Below are positions 33,145 to 43,418 of a stretch of 64,000 nucleotides of DNA, piece after piece. Numbering within the stretch: position 1 is the first letter of the stretch; every line of letters starts with the position of its first letter. Source of the DNA: Echiichthys vipera (lineage: Eukaryota > Chordata > Actinopteri > Perciformes > Trachinidae); NCBI GenBank assembly GCA_963691815.1, contig OY829668.1:17341953-17405952 (forward strand), read 5' to 3'. The position numbers and the translations under genes were made by a program. The notes under the pieces were generated by a model. That model did no database searches, had not been told where the DNA came from, and saw only the letters and a list, made by a program, of their open reading frames with translations.

Positions 33145-34130
33145 CTAGGAGCCCAAACACGTGCTAAAGTGCAGTCTTGGGAGCCAAAACGTGTGCTAAA
33201 TTGTCCTCTTTGGAGCCAAAATGTGTGCTAAAGGTCCCTCTAGGAGCCCAAACACTTGCTGAAGTGCTCTCTTAGGAGTTCAAACACATGCTAAAGTGCC
33301 CTCTTGGGAGCCAAAACGTGTGCTAAAGTGCCCTAAAGGAGCCAAACATGCCAGAGTACCCTCTAGAAACCAAAACTTGTGCTAAAGTTCCCTCTAGGAA
33401 CCTAATTACGTGGTAAAGTGCCCTCTAAAAACCAAAACACATGCTTAAGTTCCCTTTCGGAGCCAAAACGTGTGCTAAAGTGCTTTAAAGAAAACAAAAC
33501 ATGTGCTAAAGTGCCTTCTACGAGCCCAAACACATGCTTAAGTGCCCTCTAGGAGCCAAAATGTGTGCTAAAGTGCCATCATGGAAGCCAAAACGTGTGC
33601 TAAACTGCTCTCTTGGGAGCCAAACATGCTAGAGTACCCTCTAGGAACCAAAACTTTTGCTAAAGTTCCCTTTAGGAGCCTAAACACGTGTTAAAGTGTC
33701 CTTTTGGAGCCCAAACACGTGCTAAAGTGCAGTCTTGGGAGCCAAAACATGTGCTAAATTGTCCTCTTTGGAGCCAAAATGTGTGCTAAAGTGCCCTCTA
33801 GGAGCCTAAACACGTGGGAAAATGCCTTCTAGAAACCAAAACTTGTGCTAAAGTGCTGTTTTGGAAGCCAAAACATCTGCTAAAGTGCTCTTTAGGAGCC
33901 AAAACACGTGCTAAAGTGCACTCTTGGGAGCCAAAACGTGTGCTAAAGTGCCCTCCGGGAGCCAGCCGTGCTAGAGTACCCTCTAGAAACCAAAACTTGT
34001 GCTAAAGTTCCCTCTAGGAGCCTAAACAAGTGATAGAGTACCCTCTAGAAACCAAGACGTGTGCTAATGTTCCCTCTAAGAGCCTAAACACGTGGTAAAG
34101 TGCCCTCTAGAAAACAGAACTTGTGCTAAA
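33145..34130 (+). repeat. Satellite block also present at 38534-39519
   Basis: About 1 kb with the same rare monomers as 38534-39519 at a spacing of 5,387-5,389 bp. Examples are TGCTTTAAAGAAAACAAAAC (33481 and 38870) and CCTCCGGGAGCCAGCCGTGC near 33953 and 39340. The copies lie about 4.4 kb apart, so later rearrangement or a larger exchange separated them. Confidence 0.82.
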
Positions 34131-34860
34131 GTTCCCTCTAGGAGCCTATACACGTGCTAAAGTGCCCTTTTGGAGCCCAAACACGTGCTAAAGTGCAGTC
34201 TTGGGGGTCAAAACGTTTGCTAAATTGTCCTCTTTGGAGCCAAAACGAATGCTAAAGTGCCCTCTAGGAGCCTAAACACGTGGTAAAGTTCCCTCTAGAA
34301 ACCAAAACGTGTGCTAAAGTGCCGTCTTGGATGCCAAAACATCTGCTAAAGTGCTCTCTAGGAGCCAAAACACGTGCTAAAGTGCACTCTTTGGAGCCCA
34401 AACACATGTTAAAGTGTCCTCTAGGGGACAGAACTTGTGCTAAAGTTCCCTCCACGAGCCCAAACACGTGCTAAAGTGCTCTCTAGGAGCCAAAACACTT
34501 GCTAAATTTCACTCTTTGGAGCCAAAACGACTGCTAAAGTGCCCTCTAGGAGCCAGAAATGCTAGGGTACCCTCTAGAAACCAAAACTTGTGCTAAATTT
34601 CCCTCTAGGAGCCTAAACAAGTGCTAGAGTACCCTCTAGAAACCAAGACTTGTGCTAAAGTTCACTCTAGGAGCCTAAACACGTCGTAAAGTGGCCTCTA
34701 GAAACCAAAACTTGTGCTAAAGTGCCCTCCAGGATCCCAAACACGTGTTAAAGTGTCCTCTAAGAGCCAAACCCTGTGCTAAAGTGCCCTCTATAAGCCT
34801 AAACATGTGCTTAATTGCCCTCTAGGAGCCAAAACGTGTGCTAAAGTGGAGCCTAAACAC

Positions 34861-36995
34861 ATGCATGGAGCACTAGGAGCCTAAACACATGCTTAAGTTC
34901 CCTGTAGGAGCCAAAATGTGTGCTAAAGTGCAAACTTGGAAGCCAAAACGTGTGCTAAACTGCTATCTTGGGAGCCAAATCGTGTGCTCAAGAGCCCCAT
35001 AGGAGCCAAACATGCTAGAGTACCCCCAAGAAACCAAAACTTGTGCTAAAGTTCCCTCTAGGAGCCTAAACACATGCTAAAGTGAACTTTTGGAGCCCAA
35101 ACACATGTTAAAGTGTCCTCTAGGGGACAGAACTTGTGCTAAAGTTTCCTCCACGAACCCAAACACGTGCTAAAGTGCTCTCTTAGGAGCCAAAACACGT
35201 GTCAAAGTGTCCTCTACGAGCCAAACCCTGTGCTAAAGTGCCCTCTAGGAGCCTAAACATGTGCTTAAGTTCCCTCTAGGAGCCAAAACGTGTGCTAAAG
35301 TGCATCTTGGAAGCCAAAACGTGTTTTAAAGTGCTCTCTTGGGAGCCAAAACTTGTGCAAAAGTGCTCTCTTAAAAACCCAAACACGTGCTAAAGCTCTC
35401 TCTAAGAGCCAAAACACGTGCTTAAGTGTTCTCTAGCAGCCAAAGCGTGTGCTAAAGTGCCGTCTTGGAAGCCAAAACATCTGCTAAAGTGCTCTCTAGG
35501 AGCCAAAACACGTGCTAAAGTGCTCTCTTAGGAGTTCAAACACATGCTAAAGTGCCCTCTTGGAGCCCAAACACGTGCTAAAGTGCACTCTTGGGAGCCA
35601 AAACGTGTGCTAAAGTATCCTCTAGGAGCCAAACATGCCAGAGTACCCTCTAGAAACCAAGACTTGTGCTAAAGTTCCCTCTAGGAGCCTAAACACGTGG
35701 TAAAGTGTCCTCTAGAAACCAAAACTTGTGCTAAAGTGCCCTCTAGGAGCCCAAACACGTATTAAAGTGTCCTCTACCAGCCAAACCCTGTAATAAAGTG
35801 CCTTCTAGGAGCCTAAACACATGCTTAAGTTCCCTCTAGGAGCCAAAACACGTGCTAAAGTGCACTCTTGGGAGCCAAAACGTGTGCTAAAGTGCCCTCT
35901 AGGAGCCAGACATGCTAGAGAACCCTCTAGAAACCAAAACGTGTAATAAAATTCCCTCTAGGAGCCTAAAGAAGTGCTAGAGTACCTTCTAGAATCCAAG
36001 ACTTGTGCTAAAGTTCCTTCTAGGAGCCTAACCACGTGGTAACACATGCATGGAGCCCTAGGAGCCTAAACACATGCTTAAGTTCCCTCTAGGAGCCAAA
36101 ATGTGTGCTAAAGTGCAAACTTGGAAGCCAAAACGTGTGCTAAACTGCTCTCTTGGGAGCCAAATCGTGTGCTCAAGTGCCCCCTAGGAGCCAAACATGC
36201 TAGAGTACCCCCTAGAAACCAAAACTTGTGCTAAAGTGCCCTTTTGGAGCCCAAACACATGTTAAAGATTCCTCTAGGGGACAGAACTTGTGCTAAAGTT
36301 CCCTTCACGAGCCCAAACACGTGCTAAAGTGCTCTCTTAGGAACCAAAACACGTGTCAAAGTGTCCTCTACGAGCCAAACCCTGTGCTAAAGTGCCCTCT
36401 AGGAACCTAAACACGTGCTTAAGTTCCCTCTAGGAGCCAAAACGTGTGCTAAAGTGCATCTTGGAAGCCAAAACGTGTGTTAAAGTGCTCTCTTGGGAGC
36501 CAAAACTTGTGCAAAAGTGCTCTCTTAAAAGCCCAAACACATGCTAAAGTGCTCTCTAGGAGCCAAAACACGTGCTTAAGTGTTCTCTAGGAGCCAAAAC
36601 GTGTGCTAAAGTGCCGTCTTGGAAGCCAAAACATCTGCTAAAGTGCTCTCTAGGAGCCAAAACACATGCTAAAGTGCTCTCTTAGGAGTTCAAACACATG
36701 CTAAAGTGCCGTCTTGGAGCCCAAACACTTGCTAAAGTGCACTCTTGGGAGCCAAAACGTGTGCTAAAGTATCCTCTAGGAGCCAAACATGCCAGAGTAC
36801 CCTCTAGAAACCAAAACTTGTGCTAAAGTTCCCTCTAGGAGCCTAAACACGTGGTAAAGTGTCCTTTAGAAACCAAAACTTGTGCTAAAGTGCCCTCTAG
36901 GAGCCCAAACACGTGTTAAATCGCCTCTACGAGCCAAACCCTGTGCTAAAGTGCCCTCTAGGAGCTTAAACACATGCTTAAGTTCCCTCTAGGAG
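34861..36995 (+). repeat. Tandem satellite unit of about 1.15-1.19 kb
   Basis: An unusual junction, CACATGCATGGAGC followed by (A/C)CTAGGAGCC, occurs at about 34857 and 36042. It looks like the scar of an out-of-register deletion inside a monomer. The following monomers match for about 980 bp (34861-35845 with 36046-36995). The spacing drops from 1,185 to 1,153 bp after loss of about one monomer in the second copy. Confidence 0.8.
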
Positions 36996-38533
36996 CCAAA
37001 ATGTGTGCTAAAGTACAAACTTGGAAGCCAAAACGTGTGCTAAACTGCTCTCTTGGGAGCCAAATCGTGTACTCAAGTGCCCTCCAGGAGCCAAACATGC
37101 TAGAGTACCCCCTAGAAACCAAAACTTGTGCTAAAGTTCCCTCTAGGAGCCCAAACACATGCTAAAGTGCTCTTTTGGAGCCCAAACACATGTTAAAGTG
37201 TCCTCTAGGGGACAGAACATGTGCTAAAATTCCCTCCACGAGCCCAAACACGTGCTAAAGTGCTCTCTTAGGAGCCCAAATACGTGCTAAAGTGCCCTCT
37301 TGGAGCCCAAACACGTGCTAAAGTGCACTCTTGGGAGCAAAAACGTGTGCTAAAGTGCCCTCTAGGAGCCAAACATGCCAGAGTACCCTCTAGAAACCAA
37401 AACTTGTGCTAAAGTTCCCTCTAGGAGCCAAATTACGTGGTAAAGTGCCCTCTAAAAACCAAGACTTGTGCTCAAGTTCCCTCTAGGAGCCCAAACACGT
37501 GTTAAAGTGTCCTCTAAGGGACAGAACTTGTGCTTAAGTGCCCTCTAGGAGCCAAACATGCCAGAGTACCATCTAGAAACCAAAACTTGTGCTAAAGTTC
37601 CCTCTAGGAGCCAAATTACGTGGTAAAGTGCCCTCTAAAAACCAAGACTTGTGCTAAAGTTCCCTCTAGGAGTCTAAACACGTGCTAAAGTGCCCTCTAG
37701 GAGCCAAAACATGATCTAAAGTGCCGTCTTGGAAGCCAAAACGTGTGCTAAAGTGCTCTCTAGAAAACAAAACTTGTTCTAAAGTGCCCTCTACGAGCCC
37801 AAACACGTGTTAAAGTGTCCTCTACGAGCCAAACACCATGCTAGAGTACCCTCTAGAATCCAAGACTTGTGCTAAAGTTCCCTCTAGGAGCCTAACCACG
37901 TGGTAAAATGCCCTCTAGAAATCAAAACTCGTGCTACAGTCTCCTCTAAGAGCCCAAACACGTGTTAAAGTGTGCTCTAGGGGACAGAACTTGTGCTAAA
38001 GGTATCTCTAGGAGCCCAAACACTTGCTAAAGTGCTCTCTTAGGAGTTCAAACACATGCTAATGTGCCGTCTTGGAGCCCAAACACGTGCTAAAGTGCAC
38101 TCTTGGGAGCCAAAACGTGTGCTAAAGTATCCTCTAGGAGCCAAACATGCCAGAGTACCCTCTAGAAACCAAAACTTGTGCTAAAGTTCCCTCTAGGAGC
38201 CTTAACACGTGGTAAAGTGTCCTCTAGAAACCAAAACTTGTGCTAAAGTGCCCTCTAGGAGCCCAAACATGTGTTAAAGTGTCCTCTACGAGCCAAACAC
38301 CATGCTAGAGTACCATCTAGAAACCAAAACTTTAGCTAAAGTTCCCTCTAGGAGCCTAAACGAGTGCTAGAGTACCCTCTAGAATCCAAGACTTGTGCTA
38401 AAGTTCCCTCTAGGAGCCTAACCACGTGGTAAAATACGCTCTAGAAATCAAAACTCGTGCTACAGTCTCCTCTAAGAGCCCAAACACGTGTTAAAGTGTG
38501 CTCTAGGGGACAGAACTTGTGCTAAAGGTATCT

Positions 38534-39519
38534 CTAGGAGCCCAAACACTTGCTAAAGTGCAGTCTTGGGAGCCAAAACGTGTGCTAAATTGTCCTCTTT
38601 GCAGCCAAAATGTGTGCTAAAGGTCCCTCTAGGAGCCCAAACACTTGCTAAAGTGCTCTCTTAGGAGTTCAAACACATGCTAAAGTGCCCTCTTGGGAGC
38701 CAAAACTTGTGCTAAAGTGCCCTCTAGGAGCCAAACATGCCAGAGTACCCTCTAGAAACCAAAACTTGTGCTAAAGTTCCCTCTAGGAACCTAATTACGT
38801 GGTAAAGTGCCCTCTAAAAACCAAAACACATGCTTAAGTTCCCTTTCGGAGCCAAAACGTGTGCTAAAGTGCTTTAAAGAAAACAAAACATGTGCTAAAG
38901 TGCCTTCTACGAGCCCAAACACATGCTTAAGTGCCCTCCAGGAGCCAAAATGTGTTCTAAAGTGCCATCATGGAAGCCAAAACGTGTGCTAAACTGCTCT
39001 CTTGGGAGCCAAACATGCTAGAGTACCTTCTAGGAACCAAAACTTTTGCTAAAGTTCCCTTTAGGAGCCTAAACACGTGTTAAAGTGTCCTTTTGGAGCC
39101 CAAACACGTGCTAAAGTACAGTCTTGGGAGCCAAAACGTGCTAAATTGTCCTCTTTGGAGCCAAAATGTGTGCTAAAGTGCCCTCTAGGAGCCTAAACAC
39201 GTGGGAAAATGCATTCTAGAAACCAAAACTTGTGCTAAAGTGCTGTTTTGGAAACCAAAACATCTGCTAAAGTGCTCTTTAGGAGCCAAAACACCTGCTA
39301 AAGTGCACTCTTGGGAGCCAAAACGTGTGCTAAAGTGCCCTCCGGGAGCCAGCCGTGCTAGAGTACCCTCTAGAAACCAAAACTTGTGCTAAAGTTCCCT
39401 CTAGGAGCCTAAACAAGTGATAGAGTACCCTCTAGAAACCAAGACTTGTGCTAATGTTCCCTCTAGGAGCCTAAACACGTGGTAAAGTGCCCTCTGGAAA
39501 ACAAAACTTGTGCTACAGT
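38534..39519 (+). repeat. Second copy of the block at 33145-34130
   Basis: Same ordered rare monomers as 33145-34130, with only scattered substitutions (for example TTTGCAGCC against TTTGGAGCC near 38600). Confidence 0.82.
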
Positions 39520-39910
39520 CTTTTCTAAGTGCCCAAACACGTGTTAAAGTGTCCTCTAGGGGACAGAACTTGTGCTAAAGTTCCCTCTAGGAGCCCAAAC
39601 ATGTGCTAAAGTGCTCTCTTAGGAGCCCAAATACGTGCTGAAGTGCCCTCTTGGAGCCCAAACACGTGCTAAAGTGCACTCTTGGGAGCCAAAACGTGTG
39701 CTAAAGTGCCCTCTAGGAGCCAAGCATGCCAGAGTACCCTCTGTAACCAAAACTTGTTTTAAAGTTCCCTCTAGGAGCCTCAACACGTGGTAAAGTGCCC
39801 TCTAGAAACCAAAACGTGTGCTAAAGTGCCCTCTAGGAGCCCAAACACGTGTTAAAGTGTCCTCTACGAGCCAAACCATGTGCTAATGTTCCCTCTAGGA
39901 GCCTAAACAC

Positions 39911-42394
39911 GTGCTTAAGTTCCCTCTGGGAGCCAAAAGTGTGCTAAAGTGCATCTTGGAAGCCAACTGCTCATCACTGGTGGAGCTTATGGTCATCAAA
40001 TGCCGGCCATTCTACCTGCCGAGGGAATTCAGTGCCATATTGCTGGTAGCAATTTACATCCCACCTGGCTCCACCAACAACAGGAGTGAGGCACTGAATG
40101 AACTCCACCAGCACATCAGTGAGCAGCAGACAGCCCACCCAGATGCCTTCCTCATCCTGGCTGGGGATTTCAACCACGCCAACCCCAAAAGCGTGTTTCC
40201 ACAACTCCATGGACACATCTCTTTTCCGACACGGGGAAACAATATCCTGGACAATGTTTATACCACACACAGAGGGGCCTACAAAGCCCTCCCCCTCCCC
40301 CACCTCGGAGCTTCAGACCACTCCACTGTCATGCTAATGCCAGCTCACAGGCCCCTGGTGAAGGTCATCAAACCAGTCAAGAAGCAGGTTCAGGTGTGGC
40401 CTGAGGGGTCGTCAGAGGCACTCCAGGACTGCTTTTCCACCACTGACTGGAGCATGTTCAGACAAGCAGCCACCTACGACAACACCACAGACCTCCAGGA
40501 GTACACAGACACCGTCATGTCCTACATGAGGAAGTGCATGGAAGACGTCACGGTGACTAAAACCATCTCCATCCGGGCCAACCAGAAGCCATGGTTGACA
40601 GAGGAGGTCCACAGGCTCCTGAAGGCTCGTAACGTTGCCTTTAAAGCCGGCGACGAGATGGGCCTGAGGACAGCCCGGGCCAACCTGTCACGTGGCATCA
40701 GGATAGCCAAGAGACAATACTCCAGGAGGATCGCTGACCACTTCAGAGACAGCAGAGACACCAGGAACCTGTGGCGGGGGATACAGACCATCACAGACTA
40801 CAAGCCCTCTCCACAGACCTGTGACAACTCCTTAACTCTGCCAGACCAGCTGAACGACTTCTTTGCTCGCTTCGAGGCTGACAACAGCACCCCGGCACAG
40901 AAGACCTCACCACCTCTCGGTGACCAGGTGCTGACGCTATCCCCGGACAGCGTGAGGAAATCCCTCAGAGGGACCAACGCACGCAAAGCCCTGGGTCCCG
41001 ACAACATTCCTGGTCGTGTCCTGAGAGACTGTGCTGAGGAGCTCACAGATGTCTTCACGGACATCTTCAACACCTCACTGAGCCTGGCTGTTGTCCCCAC
41101 GTGCCTCAAAGCCACCACCATCATCCCGGTCCCGAAGAAGTCGTCCCCCACCTGCCACAATGACTACCGCCCGGTTGCACTCACTCCCATCATCATGAAG
41201 TGCTTCGAGCGGCTAGTCATGCAACGCATCAAGTCTGCCCTCCCCCCCACCCTGGACCCTTTCCAGTTTGCATATCGGTCCAACCGCTCGACCGACGATG
41301 CCATCTCCACCGCCCTCCACTCAGCCCTCACCCACCTAGAGACCAGAGACTCCTACGTCAGAATGCTGTTCATCGACTTCAGCTCAGCATTCAACACAAT
41401 CATCCCTCAGCAGCTCACCCACAAGCTCAGTCAGCTGGGGCTCAACACCTCCCTGTGCAACTGGCTGCTGGACTTCCTGACAGGGAGACCACAGGCAGTT
41501 CGAGTTGGAAGCAACACCTCCAGCACCATCACGCTCAACACAGGGGCCCCCCAGGGGTGTGTGCTGAGCCCCCTCCTCTTCACTCTGCTGACCCACGACT
41601 GTACACCATCATCCGGCTCCAACCTCTTCATCAAGTTTGCGGACGACACAACTGTGGTCGGTCTCATCAGCAACGATGAGGAGACCGCCTACAGGGACGA
41701 GGTGAGCCACCTGGCCACGTGGTGCAAGGACAACAATCTCCGCCTGAATGTGGAGAAGACGAAGGAGATTGTTGTGGACTTCAGACGACGGCACTCCCAG
41801 CATGTTCCACTCACCATCGACGGTGCTGCAGTGGAGCAGGTGAGCAGCACCAAGTTCCTGGGAGTGCACATCTCTGAAGACCTGTCCTGGAGCAACAACA
41901 CAGCATCACTGGCCAAGAGAGCAAACCAGCGCCTGTACTTCCTCCGCAAGCTTAGGAGAACAAGAGCCCCGACCCCCATCATGCACACCTTCTACAGAGG
42001 CACCATCGAGAGCATCCTCTCCAGCTGCATCACCGTGTGGTACGGCGCCTGCACCGTGTCCTGCCGCAAGACTCTGCAGTGCATCGTGAGGGCAGCTGAG
42101 AGGATTATTGGTGTCTCTCTCCCCCCACTGTCGGACATTTACAACACCCGTCTCACCCGCAGAGCCATCAGGATCGCAGGTGACCCCACCCACCCCTCCA
42201 ACAGCCTCTTCAGCCTGCTGCCGTCGGGGAGGAGACTGCGGAGTCTCCGAGCCAAAACCAGCAGGCTAAAAGACAGTTTCTGCCACCAGGCAGTCAGGAG
42301 ACTCAACCCCCTCCCTACTCTGCCCCCCCTCCCCCCTCTGACTCTGCCCCCTGCCACAGCCACCCTTACACCTCCCCTCCCCTCCGTCATCTGA
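39911..42394 (+). CDS. LINE reverse transcriptase, N-terminally truncated frame
   Basis: An open frame of 827 codons. The first 18-19 codons (39911-39966) are satellite sequence that happens to read through; true LINE sequence starts at 39967, and its first internal ATG is at 39989. The N-terminal half of the endonuclease, with the catalytic Asn and Glu, is missing. The C-terminal half remains (GDFNHAN with D86, GASDHS with D136). The reverse transcriptase is complete: FIDFSSAFN (D489), APQGCVLSP near 547, FADDTTVVG (D578/D579) and VVDFRRRHS, followed by [13 protein letters not shown] and a C-terminal region ending in a proline-rich tail ([10 protein letters not shown]). No stop or frameshift interrupts it, which points to a recent insertion. 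It cannot make a full retrotransposition enzyme without the endonuclease part. Confidence 0.88.
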   Translation: MLKFPLGAKSVLKCILEANCSSLVELMVIKCRPFYLPREFSAILLVAIYIPPGSTNNRSEALNELHQHISEQQTAHPDAFLILAGDFNHANPKSVFPQLHGHISFPTRGNNILDNVYTTHRGAYKALPLPHLGASDHSTVMLMPAHRPLVKVIKPVKKQVQVWPEGSSEALQDCFSTTDWSMFRQAATYDNTTDLQEYTDTVMSYMRKCMEDVTVTKTISIRANQKPWLTEEVHRLLKARNVAFKAGDEMGLRTARANLSRGIRIAKRQYSRRIADHFRDSRDTRNLWRGIQTITDYKPSPQTCDNSLTLPDQLNDFFARFEADNSTPAQKTSPPLGDQVLTLSPDSVRKSLRGTNARKALGPDNIPGRVLRDCAEELTDVFTDIFNTSLSLAVVPTCLKATTIIPVPKKSSPTCHNDYRPVALTPIIMKCFERLVMQRIKSALPPTLDPFQFAYRSNRSTDDAISTALHSALTHLETRDSYVRMLFIDFSSAFNTIIPQQLTHKLSQLGLNTSLCNWLLDFLTGRPQAVRVGSNTSSTITLNTGAPQGCVLSPLLFTLLTHDCTPSSGSNLFIKFADDTTVVGLISNDEETAYRDEVSHLATWCKDNNLRLNVEKTKEIVVDFRRRHSQHVPLTIDGAAVEQVSSTKFLGVHISEDLSWSNNTASLAKRANQRLYFLRKLRRTRAPTPIMHTFYRGTIESILSSCITVWYGACTVSCRKTLQCIVRAAERIIGVSLPPLSDIYNTRLTRRAIRIAGDPTHPSNSLFSLLPSGRRLRSLRAKTSRLKDSFCHQAVRRLNPLPTLPPLPPLTLPPATATLTPPLPSVI

Positions 42395-42425
42395 CATCAT
42401 GCCCCCCCTACCCCTACCCCCCCCC

Positions 42426-42468
<43 letters not shown>

Positions 42469-42793
42469 TACATCTGAACTCGGACTCTAACTGCTATTTG
42501 CACTTCACTGCACTACCTCAATTTAATGAACAATACCGCTCTACCTCGATTCAACAAATGTCATTGCACTGTTACTGTCTATTTATTATTATTATTATCT
42601 ATTCACTTTACAATCCACTGCCACTTTACATTTTTTACTCTTTGTATATTTTTACTCTTTGTATATTTTTATCATTTTTATTATGTTGTATGTATATGCC
42701 GATTGCACTGGGTCTGAGAGGACTGTAATTTCATTTTTTGCATTTGTATGTCATACATATTGCAATTTTTGACAATAAAACTGACTTGACTTG
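42395..42793 (+). other. LINE 3' untranslated region
   Basis: Non-coding tail after the stop at 42392-42394. It begins C-rich, includes a C run (42417-42428) and an (AC)n tract, then becomes T-rich with repeated TTTTTACTCTTTGTATAT, and ends with AATAAA and ACTGACTTGACTTG before the A tail. Confidence 0.8.
42417..42467 (+). repeat. C run followed by (AC)19-20 microsatellite
   Basis: Twelve C residues (42417-42428) followed by an uninterrupted AC dinucleotide run to 42467, inside the LINE 3' untranslated region. The purity of the tract fits a young insertion. Antisense open frames over it are simple-repeat artefacts. Confidence 0.95.
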
Positions 42794-43418
42794 AAAAAAA
42801 AAAAAAAAAAAAAAAAAGGTGTGTTAAAGTTCTCTCTTGGGAGCCAAAACTTGTGCAAAAGTGCTCTCTTAAAAGCTCAAACACATGCTAAAGTGCTCTC
42901 TAGGAGCCAATACACGTGCTAAAGTGCACTCTTGGGAGCCAAAACGTGTTCCAAAATGCCCTCTGAGAGCCAGACATGCTAGAGTACCCTCTAGAAACCA
43001 AAACTTGTGCTAAAGTTCCCTCCAGGAGCCCAAACACGTGTTAAAGTGTCCTCTACGAGCAAAACACCATGCTAGAGTACCCTCTAGAAACCAAAACTAG
43101 TGCTAAAGTTCCCTCCAGGAGTCTATACACGTGCTAAAGTGCCCTCTAGGAGCCAAAACGTGTTCTACAGTGTCCTCTAAGAGCCCAAACACGTGTTAAA
43201 GTGTGCTCTAGGGTACAGAACTTGTGCTAAAGGTCCCTCTAGGAGCCCAAACACGTGCTAAAGTGTCCTCTTTGGAGCCAAAACGTGTGCTTAAGTGCCC
43301 TGTAGGAGCCTAAACATGTGGTAAAGTGCCCTCTAGAAACCAGAACCTGTGCTAAAGTGCCCTCCAGGAGCCCAAACACGTGTTAAAGTGTCCTCTAAGA
43401 GCCAAACCCTGTGCTAAA

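Larger units (their letters stand above)
25693..39966 (+). repeat. 31-bp satellite array, segment 4
   Basis: More than 14 kb of the same satellite in the same orientation with no interruption. Higher-order copies are visible at several spacings: 432 bp at 27350-28210, 2,259 bp (26620-27160 with 28879-29419), 1,608 bp (28490-28900 with 30100-30510), about 1.18 kb (34861-36995) and 5,388 bp (33145-34130 with 38534-39519). Short open frames of 60-70 codons are by-products of the repeat. No gene is seen. Confidence 0.94.
39967..42817 (+). mobile_element. 5'-truncated CR1/L2/Rex1-like LINE with poly(A)
   Basis: A 2,851-bp insertion into the satellite. It starts abruptly inside the endonuclease domain, runs through a complete reverse transcriptase, and ends with a 3' untranslated region, AATAAA (42774-42779), TTGACTTGAC-type repeats and 24 A residues (42794-42817). 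Satellite units near 44111 and 46491 contain the uninterrupted site AAGCCAAAAGGTGTG, so the insertion point is known to within the AAAA run. No target duplication is visible beyond those A residues. It is a different family from the LINE at 21176: the proteins share motifs but differ throughout, and the 3' ends differ. Confidence 0.92.

Noticed and set aside
39911..39966. Satellite-derived start of the LINE frame at 39911 as a genuine fusion protein.
   Set aside because: The satellite codons are in frame by chance. No promoter, splice or conservation evidence suggests translation from there.
42266..42466. Antisense frame reading as alternating Cys-Val.
   Set aside because: It is a direct translation of the (AC)n microsatellite and the proline-rich end of the LINE frame.
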